From positions 1 through 12,077 of the forward strand of contig JAEZPL010000127.1 in the NCBI GenBank assembly GCA_023413605.1: a stretch of DNA of 12,077 bases, given 5' to 3'. Under the pieces are notes generated by a model. That model was not told the origin of the DNA, searched no databases, and was given only the letters and a program-made list of their open reading frames with translations. Both the position numbers and the translations under genes were made by a program. The stretch is from Pseudomonadota bacterium. Lineage in GTDB: Bacteria; Pseudomonadota; Alphaproteobacteria; Azospirillales; Azospirillaceae. Below, piece after piece: positions 6,490 to 12,077 of this stretch; positions within the stretch are counted from its first letter, which is position 1, and each line of letters begins with the position of its first letter.

Positions 6490-7956
6490 CTACTCCGCGG
6501 CGGCGGGAGCTTGGGTCGCCGCGGGAGTCAGCCCCAGCCGCTTCGCGATGCCGGCGCCGTAGGCCGGGTCAGCCGCGAAGAAGTGGTTCAACTGACGCTG
6601 CTGGATGAACTCCGGCGCCTGCCCCAGGGAGCCGGCGATGTTGTCCATCAGACGCTCCTGCGCCTCCGTCCCCATCAGGCGGAACAGGGCGCCGGCCTGC
6701 GTGAAATCTTCGTTGCCCGCGCGGTGGTCATAGCGCGCCGCGTCGCCGGAGATGCGCAGCGGCGGCTCGGCCTTCGCCGGGTCCTGGGCGGGACCGCCGA
6801 AGCTGTTCGGCTCGTAGTTCGGGCGCCCGCCGCCGTTGCCGTCGAACCGCATCGCCCCGTCACGCTGGTAGTTGCGGACCTCCGCGGCGTGCGGCCGGTT
6901 GACCGGCAGCGCCTGATGATTGGCGCCCAGCCGATAGCGCTGCGCGTCGGCGTAGGCGAACAGCCGGCCCTGGAGCATCTTGTCCGGGCTGAAGGAGATG
7001 CCGGGCACCACGCTGGCCGGGCTGAAGGCGGCCTGCTCAACCTCGGCGAAGTAGTTCTCCGGGTTGCGGTTCAGCACCATCTCGCCGATCTCGACCAGCG
7101 GATAATCGGCGTGCGGCCACACCTTGGTCAGGTCGAACGGGTTGATGCGGTAGGTCTCGGCCTCCAGTTCCGGCATGATCTGGACCGACACCGTCCAGGC
7201 CGGGAAGTCGCCGTCCTGGATGGCGGCGAACAGGTCGCGGGTGGCGTGGTCGGGGTCGATGCCGGCCATGCGCACGGCCTGCTCCGCCGTGAAGTTCTGG
7301 ATGCCCTGGCGGGTCTTGAAGTGGTACTTGATCCAGAAGCGCTCGCCGGCCGCGTTGATCCACGAGAAGGTGTGGCTGGAGAAGCCGTCCATGTGGCGGT
7401 AGCTGCGCGGCGTGCCGCGGTCGCTGAACAGGACGGTCAGCTGGTGCATCGTCTCCGGCGACAGCGAGAAGAAATCCCAGACCGCGGTCGGATCCTTCAG
7501 GTTGGTCAGCGGGTTGCGCTTCTGCGTGTGAATGAAGTCCGGGAACTTCAGCGGGTCGCGGACGAAGAAGACCGGCGTGTTGTTGCCGACGAGGTCGTAG
7601 TTGCCCTCCTCCGTGTAGAACTTCACGGCGAAGCCGCGCGGATCGCGCTCGGCGTCGGCGGAACCCTTCTCGCCGCCGACCGTGGAGAAGCGCAGGAACA
7701 CCTCCGTCTCCTTGCCGACGGCCGACAGGAAGCCGGCCTTGGTGTAGGCGGTCACGTCCTTCGTCACCCGGAAGACGCCGTAGGCGCCGGCACCCTTGGC
7801 GTGGACCACGCGTTCCGGAATGCGTTCGCGGTTGAAGTGGGCGAGCTTCTCGATCAGGTGGAAGTCCTGGATCAGCACCGGGCCGCGCGGGCCGGCGGTC
7901 AGCGTATTCTGGTTGTCCGCGACGGGAATGCCGGAGGCGGTGGTCAGGGTGCTCAT
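6490..7956 (-). CDS. katA: Monofunctional haem catalase, small-subunit (clade 3) type
   Basis: A 488-residue enzyme that breaks hydrogen peroxide into water and oxygen. Visible family residues are the distal His52 in VVHAKGAGAYG, the catalytic Asn in VGNNTPVFF (about 125-126), the region FLRFSTVGGEKGSADAERD, and the haem-ligand motif RLFAYADAQRYRLG with Tyr335. The length fits small-subunit catalases and there is no C-terminal flavodoxin-like extension. No signal peptide is seen, so it is cytoplasmic. The tail after residue about 470 is Ala/Pro/Thr-rich. ATG 7954-7956 is preceded by GAGGAG eight bases upstream. It diverges from oxyR across 114 bases and has its own terminator, so it is probably monocistronic and peroxide-induced through OxyR. 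The symbol katA follows common usage for this clade; the species may use another letter. Confidence 0.96.
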   Translation of the reverse strand: MSTLTTASGIPVADNQNTLTAGPRGPVLIQDFHLIEKLAHFNRERIPERVVHAKGAGAYGVFRVTKDVTAYTKAGFLSAVGKETEVFLRFSTVGGEKGSADAERDPRGFAVKFYTEEGNYDLVGNNTPVFFVRDPLKFPDFIHTQKRNPLTNLKDPTAVWDFFSLSPETMHQLTVLFSDRGTPRSYRHMDGFSSHTFSWINAAGERFWIKYHFKTRQGIQNFTAEQAVRMAGIDPDHATRDLFAAIQDGDFPAWTVSVQIMPELEAETYRINPFDLTKVWPHADYPLVEIGEMVLNRNPENYFAEVEQAAFSPASVVPGISFSPDKMLQGRLFAYADAQRYRLGANHQALPVNRPHAAEVRNYQRDGAMRFDGNGGGRPNYEPNSFGGPAQDPAKAEPPLRISGDAARYDHRAGNEDFTQAGALFRLMGTEAQERLMDNIAGSLGQAPEFIQQRQLNHFFAADPAYGAGIAKRLGLTPAATQAPAAAE

Positions 7957-8070
7957 GGGCTCGACTCCTCTGTGCGTTTCTTGTTCGGTGGTCCGCGTGC
8001 CCCCTGGTTATCCGCCGGCCGCTTCCATATATCCAAGACATCGTTCCGAATGTTTCGATAGGGCTTCCCT
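7957..8070. promoter_or_regulatory. katA-oxyR divergent promoter region
   Basis: A 114-base gap holding promoters for both divergent genes. The segment around 8024-8060 is notably richer in A/T than its surroundings. It includes TATATG or GATATA on the - strand (plus-strand 8026-8033), a possible -10 for the catalase lying about 25 bases from the palindrome at 8058-8072. No convincing -35 hexamers were seen; this is usual for activator-dependent promoters. Exact start sites cannot be fixed by eye. Confidence 0.6.
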
Positions 8071-8072
8071 AT
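8058..8072. promoter_or_regulatory. Predicted OxyR operator overlapping the oxyR start codon
   Basis: ATAGGGCTTCCCTAT is a perfect 6-bp inverted repeat around CTT. It also matches the ATAG-N7-CTAT spacing of an OxyR site and the LysR-family T-N11-A rule. The second ATAG/CTAT pair expected 22 bases upstream is not recognisable. The palindrome includes AGGG (8060-8063), the weak ribosome binding site of oxyR, and the first two bases of its ATG. Confidence 0.65.
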
Positions 8073-9000
8073 GAATATCGCCGGCCTGTCCCTGCGTGAT
8101 CTGGAGTATGTGATCGCCGTCGCCGACCACCGGCATTTCGGCAAGGCGGCGGAGCGCTGCGCCGTCAGCCAGCCGTCGCTGAGCGCGCAGGTCCGCAAAT
8201 TGGAGGAGTTGCTGGGCGTCACCCTGTTCGAGCGGACCAGCCGCCGCGTGCTGCCCACGCCCCAGGGGGAGGCGGTGATCCGGCAGGCCCGCGTGGTGCT
8301 GGAGGAAGCGCAACGCCTGCTGACCATCGCCCGTGGGACGGAAGGCGCGCTGCACGGCCGGCTCGCCGTCGGGGCGATCCAGACGCTGGGGCCGTACCTG
8401 TTCCCCCATCTGCTGCCGGCCATGCGCCGGCAACTGCCGGACGTGCAACTGGTGCTGTCGGAAGGCCGCACGGAAGGCCTGCTGGAGGAGTTGCGCGAAG
8501 GCCGCCTCGACGCCGTGCTGCTGTCCCTGCCCATCGAGGGCGAAGGGCTGGCCTGCGAGTCCCTGTTCTTCGAACCCTTCGTGCTGGCCCACCCCGCCGG
8601 GCACCGGCTGGAGGAACTGCCGTCCATCGCGCTGGCCGACCTCGATCCCGGCGAGATGGTTCTGCTGGAGGAGGGGCACTGCCTGCGCGATCAGGCGCTG
8701 GCCGTCTGCGGCACCTCCGCCCGCGGCATGCGCCACGCGACGGGGCTGGAAACGCTGCGCCACATGGTCGCCGCGGGAACCGGCTACACGCTGATGCCGC
8801 TGCTGGCCACCGGGGACACGGCGACGGCCATGGCGACGGTTGGGGGGCTGGTCGCCTACCGCCCCTTCCACGGCGATCCTCCGGGCCGCGTCGTGGGTCT
8901 CGTCTGGCGCGCCAGCGACCCGCGCACGCCGGGATTCCGCGCCCTGTCGCAGAGCCTGCGCGACGCGGCCCCGCCGGGCGTGCGCCTACTCGCCTCCTGA
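8071..9000 (+). CDS. oxyR: Hydrogen peroxide-sensing LysR-family regulator OxyR
   Basis: A 309-residue transcription factor that senses peroxide through a disulfide and activates peroxide-defence genes. The N-terminal helix-turn-helix (about 8-65) reads LEYVIAVADHRHFGKAAERC then SQPSLSAQVRKLEELLG. The substrate-binding domain (about 95-300) contains the OxyR redox motif EEGHCLRDQALAVC with Cys204 and Cys213, nine residues apart as in E. coli Cys199/Cys208. The conserved Thr/Gly pocket segment GAIQTLGPYLFP is also present. ATG 8071 fits the family N-terminus with a few extra residues; its ribosome site (AGGG, seven bases upstream) is weak and lies within the operator. Divergent orientation from the catalase supports direct control of it. 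The last 15 bases overlap the end of the convergent methyltransferase gene. Confidence 0.95.
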   Translation: MNIAGLSLRDLEYVIAVADHRHFGKAAERCAVSQPSLSAQVRKLEELLGVTLFERTSRRVLPTPQGEAVIRQARVVLEEAQRLLTIARGTEGALHGRLAVGAIQTLGPYLFPHLLPAMRRQLPDVQLVLSEGRTEGLLEELREGRLDAVLLSLPIEGEGLACESLFFEPFVLAHPAGHRLEELPSIALADLDPGEMVLLEEGHCLRDQALAVCGTSARGMRHATGLETLRHMVAAGTGYTLMPLLATGDTATAMATVGGLVAYRPFHGDPPGRVVGLVWRASDPRTPGFRALSQSLRDAAPPGVRLLAS

Positions 9001-9840
9001 TCCCGCCGGCGGCTCGCCGGCCCCCGTCATAAAGGCGAGGTGGTGGAGCACGATGCCGCTGGTCGTGGCGACGTTCAGGGAATCGAAATCCGGCGCCATG
9101 GGGATGCGGACGGTGCGGGCGCGCGCCAGCACCGCGTCCGGCAGACCCGGCCCTTCGGACCCGAGCAGCACCGCCGCGCGATCCGGCCGGCGCAGAGCGG
9201 CCAACGGGACCGCGCCCGCCGGGCTCAGCGCGATGGCTTCAAACCCGTGGCGATCCAGCAGCGCCAGCAGGTCGGCCCCCTTGGGAAGCTGGATGAAGGG
9301 CACCATCAGCGTGGCGCCGACCGACACGCGGATGGCCTTGCGGTAGAGCGGGTCGCAGCAGCCGGGATCCAGCAGCACCGCGTCCACCCCGAAGGCCGCT
9401 GCGTTGCGGAAGATGCCCCCCACATTGTCGTGGTTGCCGATCCCGCACGGCACGACCACCGTCGCCTGCGGCCCCAGCGCGGACAGCAGCGCGTCCGGAT
9501 CCGGCATCGCGGCCCGCCGGCCAAGCGCCAGGATGCCCCGGTGCAGCGGGAAGCCGGCGATGCCGTCCAGCACCTCCTGCCGCGCGCTGTAGACCGGAAC
9601 CGTGTCGGGCAGCCCCTCCAGCATCGGCATCAGCGCCGCGATCCGCTTGTCGGCGATCAGAAGCGACACCGCCTCGTGCCGGGAGGACGCCAGAAGGCTG
9701 CGCAGCACCACCGCTCCTTCGGCGATGAAATGCCCCTCCCGCCCGACCAGGTCGCGCTCGCGCACGTCGCGGTAGGCCGCGATCCGAGGGTCCTGAGGAT
9801 CGTCGATGACGATGATCCGCGGGGAAGGGCTTGGCGCCAT
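8986..9840 (-). CDS. SpoU/TrmH-family RNA 2'-O-ribose methyltransferase
   Basis: A 284-residue predicted S-adenosylmethionine-dependent enzyme that methylates ribose 2'-OH in tRNA or rRNA. The N-terminal half (about 8-110) is the substrate-binding region, with EGHFIAEGAVVLRSLL and FPLHRGILALG as in RlmB-like enzymes. The SPOUT knot domain has motif 1 NVGGIFRNAAAFGVDAVLL (139-157), motif 2 LLGSEGPGL (225-233, Glu229) and motif 3 IPMAPDFDSLNVATTSGIVL (246-265, Asn256). All three are complete, so it should be active. ATG 9838-9840 has AGGA about eight bases upstream. The exact target cannot be told from sequence; annotation as TrmH or RlmB would be a guess. Its 3' end overlaps that of oxyR by 15 bases. 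It has no evident operon partner. Confidence 0.92.
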   Translation of the reverse strand: MAPSPSPRIIVIDDPQDPRIAAYRDVRERDLVGREGHFIAEGAVVLRSLLASSRHEAVSLLIADKRIAALMPMLEGLPDTVPVYSARQEVLDGIAGFPLHRGILALGRRAAMPDPDALLSALGPQATVVVPCGIGNHDNVGGIFRNAAAFGVDAVLLDPGCCDPLYRKAIRVSVGATLMVPFIQLPKGADLLALLDRHGFEAIALSPAGAVPLAALRRPDRAAVLLGSEGPGLPDAVLARARTVRIPMAPDFDSLNVATTSGIVLHHLAFMTGAGEPPAGSGGE

Positions 9841-9880
9841 GCGGGCAATCCTGAAGCAATTGGGGTCGTCTGTTTACCGC

Positions 9881-9892
9881 CCCGGCGCCGGG
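9881..9892. repeat. 12-bp perfect GC palindrome upstream of the methyltransferase gene
   Basis: CCCGGCGCCGGG is self-complementary and lies 41 bases before the methyltransferase start. It could be an operator, a cruciform or chance in GC-rich DNA. Confidence 0.35.
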
Positions 9893-9975
9893 TTCGGAAG
9901 CGGCTCCGTCATCGTCGTCATCGGATCCGAAACCTCGGCCCGATTGTGAACCCGCTCACTTCCTCATCGGGCGAA

Positions 9976-9989
9976 CCGGTTTAGACCGG
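9976..9989. repeat. Short inverted repeat upstream of the DUF1127 gene
   Basis: CCGGT-TTAG-ACCGG, a 5-bp inverted repeat about 48 bases before the small gene at 10037. It is a possible regulator site near the promoter. No clear -35/-10 pair, nor a GGAAC/CGTT pair of the EcfG type, was found around it. Confidence 0.3.
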
Positions 9990-10036
9990 CCTTCCACGCG
10001 GGGCACGGCGCCCCCGCCCAAAACGGAGGGAACACC

Positions 10037-10282
10037 ATGTTCGACACCAACGCCGTCCGCGCCCACGGCACCGTCCTACGTCGGATTGCCCTGCCCCGAG
10101 CCGCCCTGTGGGTGATCCTGATCGCCGCCCGCGCGCTGCTGCGCTGCCTGTTCCGGCCCAGCGCCACGACCGATGCCCGCCGGATCGACGACCGCACCCT
10201 GCGGGACATCGGGCTCAGCCGCGCCGACCTGATGGCCGGCGGCCGTCTCGATCACACCCGGACGGGCCGCCGAACCCGGTAA
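10037..10282 (+). CDS. Small DUF1127 (YjiS-like) domain protein
   Basis: An 81-residue basic protein. The C-terminal half carries the family signature RIDDRTLRDIGLSRADL (about 50-65). The N-terminal part holds a hydrophobic stretch (about 20-39, LPRAALWVILIAARALLRCL) interrupted by Arg. DUF1127 proteins are small Arg-rich proteins of alphaproteobacteria; some have been linked to RNA metabolism, phosphate and carbon balance, or stress fitness, but a role here cannot be stated. ATG 10037 is supported by GGAGGG (10025-10030), six bases upstream. It is convergent with the sugar dehydrogenase gene, with only four bases between the stop codons, and about 196 bases of upstream non-coding DNA suggest its own promoter. 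Confidence 0.85.
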   Translation: MFDTNAVRAHGTVLRRIALPRAALWVILIAARALLRCLFRPSATTDARRIDDRTLRDIGLSRADLMAGGRLDHTRTGRRTR

Positions 10283-10286
10283 CGTG

Positions 10287-11465
10287 CTACGATTTCCCGG
10301 CGGGAGCAACGCGCAGGATTTCGCCGCTGCCCTCGTCGGTGAGGAGGTACAGGGCACCGTCCGGCCCCTGCTTCACCTCGCGGATGCGCTTGCCGAGGTC
10401 GTGAAACAGGCGTTCCTCGTGCGTGACGCGCTTCCCGTCCAGCTCAAGCCGCACCAGCGCCTGGTCGACAAGGGCGCCGTTGAACAGGCTGCCCTTCCAG
10501 CCGGGAATGGCGTCGGCCGTGTAGAAGGCCATGCCCGACACGCCGATGCTCGGCGTCCAGTGGTAAATCGGCTCCTCCATGCCCGGCGCGCTGCTCTTGC
10601 CGGTGCCGACCGGCGTGCCGTCATAGTTCACGCCGTAGGAGACCACCGGCCAGCCGTAGTTCTTGCCGGGCTCCGGCACGTTGATCTCGTCGCCGCCGCG
10701 CGGCCCGTGCTCGTTGGTCCACAGCGCCCCGGTCTGCGGGTTGAGCGCCGCGCCCTGCATGTTGCGGTGGCCGTAGGACCAGATTTCCGGCAGCGCCCCC
10801 GGCTTGTTCGCGAAGGGCCCACTTACGAAAGGATTGTCCGCCGGCACCGAGCCGTCGGGATTGATGCGCACGACCTTGCCGAGGTGGGAGTTCAGGTCCT
10901 GCGCCTGGGTCCGGTACCGCTCCTCCGACCGCTCGCCCAGGGTGACGTACAGATGGCCCTGCCGATCGAACACGAGCCGCGATCCGTAATGCATCCGGCT
11001 CGGGACCTTCGGCTTCTGCGAGAAGATCACCTGGACGTTTTCAAGGGCGCGCCCGTCGGCGCTGAGCGTCCCCCGCGCCACCGCCGTGGAATTCGTGGTG
11101 CCCGTCCCCGGCTCGGAGAAGCTGAGGTAGACAAGGCGATTCTGCGCGAAATTCGGATCGAGCGCGACATCGAGCAGCCCGCCCTGCCCCCGCTGATCGA
11201 CCTTCGGCACCCCGCGCAGCGGATCGGACAGCTTGCCGTCGGCCGAGACGATCCGCAGGTTGCCCTCTTTCTCCGTCACCAGCATCCGCCCGTCGGGCAG
11301 GAAGGCCAGGCCCCAGGGTTGGTCGAGACCCCGTGCGAAGGTCTTCACCGTGACCGTGGCCTTTTCCGTCCGGAAGACCTTGTCCACCGCACCCGCATCC
11401 GTGACGCCCAGGCATGCCGCAAGGGCGACGGCGGCCGTCAAAGCCGCGGTTCGAACGATGCGCAT
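10287..11465 (-). CDS. Exported PQQ-dependent aldose sugar dehydrogenase-like protein (YliI/GSDH family)
   Basis: A 392-residue predicted beta-propeller enzyme that would oxidise aldoses using pyrroloquinoline quinone in the periplasm. Family segments include ARGLDQPWGLAFLPDGRMLVTE (split around 45-65), RGQGGLLDVALDP (92-104), RMHYGSRLVF (His159, the position of the catalytic His in the family), YGHRNMQGAALNP (231-243) and NEHGPRGGDEIN (251-262). A signal peptide is clear at 1-26. Cleavage could be at DAGA-VD (signal peptidase I) or at LAAC (15-18, lipobox), so a lipoprotein is possible. ATG 11463-11465 is chosen over an upstream in-frame ATG (11621) because GGAGG lies six bases before it and the signal peptide starts there. 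No PQQ biosynthesis genes are in view. Substrate is unknown; binding of other sugar derivatives is possible. Confidence 0.9.
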   Translation of the reverse strand: MRIVRTAALTAAVALAACLGVTDAGAVDKVFRTEKATVTVKTFARGLDQPWGLAFLPDGRMLVTEKEGNLRIVSADGKLSDPLRGVPKVDQRGQGGLLDVALDPNFAQNRLVYLSFSEPGTGTTNSTAVARGTLSADGRALENVQVIFSQKPKVPSRMHYGSRLVFDRQGHLYVTLGERSEERYRTQAQDLNSHLGKVVRINPDGSVPADNPFVSGPFANKPGALPEIWSYGHRNMQGAALNPQTGALWTNEHGPRGGDEINVPEPGKNYGWPVVSYGVNYDGTPVGTGKSSAPGMEEPIYHWTPSIGVSGMAFYTADAIPGWKGSLFNGALVDQALVRLELDGKRVTHEERLFHDLGKRIREVKQGPDGALYLLTDEGSGEILRVAPAGKS

Positions 11466-11630
11466 CCCGCTCCTCCCATGCCGTCGAAGTCGTTGCGTAG
11501 TTGGGTGCGCCAAAGCCACGGACAAGGTCACCCGATTGGCCGAGCCCGGCCATTTCACCGCGCCGACGCACGCGGGCGGAAGCGAAGAAGGGATCCGTCT
11601 TCTCGCGCGCATGGGTGCCATCGCAATGTT

Positions 11631-11652
11631 GCCGTGTCTGGTATGCCACGGC
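11631..11652. repeat. Inverted repeat in the divergent dehydrogenase-MFS intergenic region
   Basis: GCCGTG (11631-11636) and CACGGC (11647-11652) form a perfect 6-bp inverted repeat with a 10-base spacer. A second, tighter one, GATCG-AG-CGATC, lies at 11669-11680. Both sit 30-80 bases before the MFS start and could be operators. The rest of the 244-base gap (11466-11709) shows no recognised promoter or gene. Confidence 0.35.
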
Positions 11653-11709
11653 TTGCACTAGGGTTGGTGATCGAGCGATCCCAAAACGACCAGGATTAGC
11701 CATTCCCCC

Positions 11710-12077
11710 ATGCGCCTTCTCATCCTGATCCTCGGGCTTGCGGGTTTTGCGAGCGCCTTTTCGTTGCGGGCGACCGACCCGATGCTGACCGTCATCGCGG
11801 CGGACCTGGGGGTCGGCGTGACGGAAGCGGCGCTGCTGTCCTCCGCCTACACGCTGCCCTACGCGGCGATGCAGCTGATCCTGGGGCCGGTGGGCGACGC
11901 CATCGGCAAGACGCGGCTGATCCGGCTGTCATTGGTCATCCTGACCTGCGGCGTGGCGCTGTCGGCCGTGGCCCCGGGCTATTACGGCGTTCTGGCGGCG
12001 CGGGTGCTGGCCGGGGCCTTTGCCGGCGGGATCATCCCCGCGGCCATGGCGCTGATCGGTGACCGCGTGGTCTACAC
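11710..12077 (+). CDS. Major facilitator superfamily transporter, N-terminal fragment (3' end outside window)
   Basis: The first 122 codons of an inner-membrane transporter that probably exports or imports a small molecule by proton coupling. The first transmembrane segment (about 3-19) is followed by RATDPMLTVIAADLGV, typical of the DHA1-like/arabinose-efflux branch. Segment 2 (about 42-59) leads to motif A, GPVGDAIGKTR (59-69, Asp63). Segment 3 (about 72-89) and segment 4 follow with a motif B-like RVLAGAFAGG (Arg98). ATG 11710 fits the first hydrophobic segment, but the nearest ribosome-like site, AGGA (11692-11695), is 14 bases away, so initiation looks weak. It is divergent from the dehydrogenase gene by 244 bases. 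The substrate is not predictable. Confidence 0.88.
   Translation, partial: MRLLILILGLAGFASAFSLRATDPMLTVIAADLGVGVTEAALLSSAYTLPYAAMQLILGPVGDAIGKTRLIRLSLVILTCGVALSAVAPGYYGVLAARVLAGAFAGGIIPAAMALIGDRVVY

Noticed and set aside
6511..8061. A 516-codon + strand open frame opposite the catalase gene
   Set aside because: It covers the catalase terminus and promoter and has low-complexity composition. The catalase on the other strand is unmistakable.
9040..9984. A 314-codon + strand open frame opposite the methyltransferase gene
   Set aside because: Antisense shadow rich in Arg, His, Gln and Val. The - strand gene has all three SpoU motifs.
11466..11621. A 52-codon N-terminal extension of the sugar dehydrogenase from an upstream ATG
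   Set aside because: The extension is basic and unlike a leader, while ATG 11465 has a strong GGAGG site and starts a classic signal peptide.
11640..11660. A sigma-54-like promoter near TGCCACGGCTTGCAC before the MFS gene
   Set aside because: The distance between the would-be -24 and -12 elements is wrong (two bases instead of four between TGCCACG and TTGCA).

Overview
The window is GC-rich, densely coded alphaproteobacterial DNA. The gene types and codon use suggest Azospirillum or a close relative in the Rhodospirillales; this is an inference, since no rRNA or species marker is present. No tRNA, rRNA, CRISPR array, insertion sequence or prophage gene was seen. No gene-free stretch exceeds 300 bases; the longest is about 244 bases (11466-11709).

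Region 1 (1-4679, + strand) is the 3' part of a chemosensory operon. It holds the tail of a methyl-accepting chemotaxis protein, a hybrid CheA kinase (Hpt, ATPase, CheW-like and receiver domains in one chain), a CheB methylesterase, and a short protein with two receiver domains. A CheA with a fused receiver and no separate CheY in view matches the 'alternative function' chemosensory class (Wsp-like, or the Che3 cyst-development pathway of Rhodospirillum centenum) better than flagellar chemotaxis. The output protein is unusual: its first receiver has lost all the phosphorylation residues, its second is intact, and it has no effector domain. The MCP-cheA gap holds an inverted pair of REP-like hairpins. 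The cheA-cheB junction holds a 17-bp tandem duplication that chains three ATGA stop/start overlaps.

Region 2 (4769-6343, + strand) is a PAS-like/histidine kinase/receiver hybrid with its own GTG start and ribosome binding site. It may be a partner of the twin-receiver protein.

Region 3 (6434-9000) is a peroxide-defence unit. A monofunctional haem catalase on the - strand has a strong terminator and is divergent from oxyR on the + strand. A perfect OxyR-type palindrome sits on the oxyR start codon, which suggests autoregulation together with control of the catalase.

Region 4 (8986-12077) holds a SpoU-family RNA methyltransferase (-) whose end overlaps the end of oxyR, a small DUF1127 protein (+), an exported PQQ-dependent aldose sugar dehydrogenase-like protein (-), and the start of a divergent MFS transporter (+) that runs off the window.
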